This document shows positions 35,165-35,771 of a stretch of DNA of 35,771 nt, piece by piece. Position 1 is the stretch's first letter. Every line of letters begins with the position of its first letter. Origin of the DNA: Pseudolabrys sp. (GTDB lineage Bacteria; Pseudomonadota; Alphaproteobacteria; Rhizobiales; Xanthobacteraceae). The notes below the pieces were generated by a model that saw only the letters and a program-made list of their open reading frames with translations, was not told the origin of the DNA and made no database searches. Position numbers and translations under genes: made by a program. The stretch lies in contig JANWKN010000046.1 of the NCBI GenBank assembly GCA_025451355.1, forward strand, positions 1-35,771, in the 5' to 3' direction.

Positions 35165-35771
35165 ATGTCAAAGTTTGGTCGCGTGGGGTCTTGTGTCGTC
35201 GGGTTTGTCTTTGTGTTTTCGATCGCGTCCGGACTAAACGAGGCAAGCGCCAGAGGCGGTTTTGGCGGTCACGGAGGCAGCGGAGGCTTTAGAGCTGGCG
35301 GTGGCGGCGGTCATTTCGGAGGCGCGAGTTTCCGCGGAATGGGCGGTGGCGGCCTTCGGAGCGGAATGGGCGGATTTAACCGAAATTTCGCGGTGCGATC
35401 CTCGTCAATGGGACGATCATTTTCGGGACTTCGCTCGACGCGGCAATTTCACACGTCCCGGAGTTTGGTTTCACGAAATTTCACACGCATGAGCTCCAGC
35501 CATGCGCTGACCCGCAGCGGGAATCAGACGGTCCGCAATCTTAAGGTCGGTTCAAATAAGTTTAGCGCCGCCAATCAGAAGTTTGCGGGCGTCAATAGCA
35601 ACTTGGTTACCGGTTCGATCAAAGGTGTCGGCCGGACCTCGCTGGTGCGCAACACCGCGCTTGCATCGTTTGCGTCACGCAACGGAAGGGCTGGGATGCT
35701 GAGGCAGGCGAGCTTCCACGGCGCGCTCGCGGGCAAGAATTGGAAGAATTGGAATGGCAATTGGCACGGCA
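35165..35771 (+). CDS. Glycine-rich secreted protein, N-terminal part
   Basis: An open frame of 202 codons running off the right edge, preceded by a perfect AGGAGG (35154-35159) 5 bases before the ATG. Residues 1-30 are a signal peptide (VVGFVFVFSIASGLNEASA). A glycine-rich stretch (residues about 31-71, GGFGGHGGSGGF and similar, with Phe, His, Ser and Met) is followed by a Ser/Arg/Asn-rich region and a KNWKNWNGNWHG repeat at the edge. No family domain is recognised. Low-complexity exported proteins of this type are frequent in Bradyrhizobium relatives; function unknown. Confidence 0.75.
   Translation, partial: MSKFGRVGSCVVGFVFVFSIASGLNEASARGGFGGHGGSGGFRAGGGGGHFGGASFRGMGGGGLRSGMGGFNRNFAVRSSSMGRSFSGLRSTRQFHTSRSLVSRNFTRMSSSHALTRSGNQTVRNLKVGSNKFSAANQKFAGVNSNLVTGSIKGVGRTSLVRNTALASFASRNGRAGMLRQASFHGALAGKNWKNWNGNWHG

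Noticed and set aside
1-35771. CRISPR arrays, insertion sequences, rRNA or tRNA genes
   Set aside because: No regularly spaced direct repeats, transposase motifs, terminal inverted repeats or tRNA T-arm patterns were found by reading both strands.

Overview
This window reads as an origin-proximal piece of an alphaproteobacterial chromosome, most likely Hyphomicrobiales (Rhizobiales) close to the Nitrobacteraceae/Xanthobacteraceae. The evidence is the classic gene order mnmE-mnmG-rsmG-parA-parB, hemE-hemJ-rho, ppsR-maf-coaE-dnaQ//secB, hslV-GNAT-hslU, Smr-mltA-tim44 and hisB-DUF2628-hisH-hisA-hisF-hisE-coaA, together with an ornithine-lipid acyltransferase (OlsB) and moderately high GC. No CRISPR array, insertion sequence, rRNA or tRNA was seen.

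Layout. 1-5825 is the most disturbed part: the 3' end of yraN, a decayed chemotaxis receptor, intact gshB, two orphan binding-protein-like genes, then a deletion scar joining the first codons of comM to the remains of a hybrid histidine kinase. 5955-14076 is ordinary housekeeping: olsB, then on the minus strand coaA-hisE-hisF-hisA-hisH-DUF2628-hisB, then hslV-GNAT-hslU on the plus strand. 14091-16634 is the minus-strand cell-envelope set tim44-mltA-smr. 16844-17929 has a frameshifted fxsA followed by secB. 17934-20704 is the minus-strand group ppsR-maf-coaE-dnaQ; the aroE gene expected between maf and coaE is missing. 20705-21057 is the divergent ppsR/hemE gap, the conventional alphaproteobacterial oriC position, and it contains DnaA-box-like sequences. 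21058-24065 is hemE-hemJ-rho, closed by a strong intrinsic terminator. 24121-28930 is an accessory block on the minus strand (DUF255/thioredoxin-like protein, PQQ sugar dehydrogenase-like lipoprotein, secreted cyclase and a probable hydrolase relic). 28961-35003 is mnmE-mnmG-rsmG-parA-parB, with one perfect and one near-perfect parS site. The window ends inside a glycine-rich secreted protein.

How it fits together. ParA, ParB and the two parS sites form the chromosome partitioning system beside the presumed origin. Rho, SecB, HslUV, DnaQ, CoaA/CoaE, HemE/HemJ and the his genes are core metabolism and quality control. The four broken loci (chemotaxis receptor, ComM, hybrid kinase, FxsA) are all dispensable functions while every core gene reads through intact, which argues for real gene decay rather than random sequencing error, although error is not excluded for the single-base shifts. 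I found no convincing new multi-gene system. The most interesting signals are the parS pair, the CtrA-like motif inside an unusual insertion in mnmE, the candidate oriC and the comM/kinase deletion scar.
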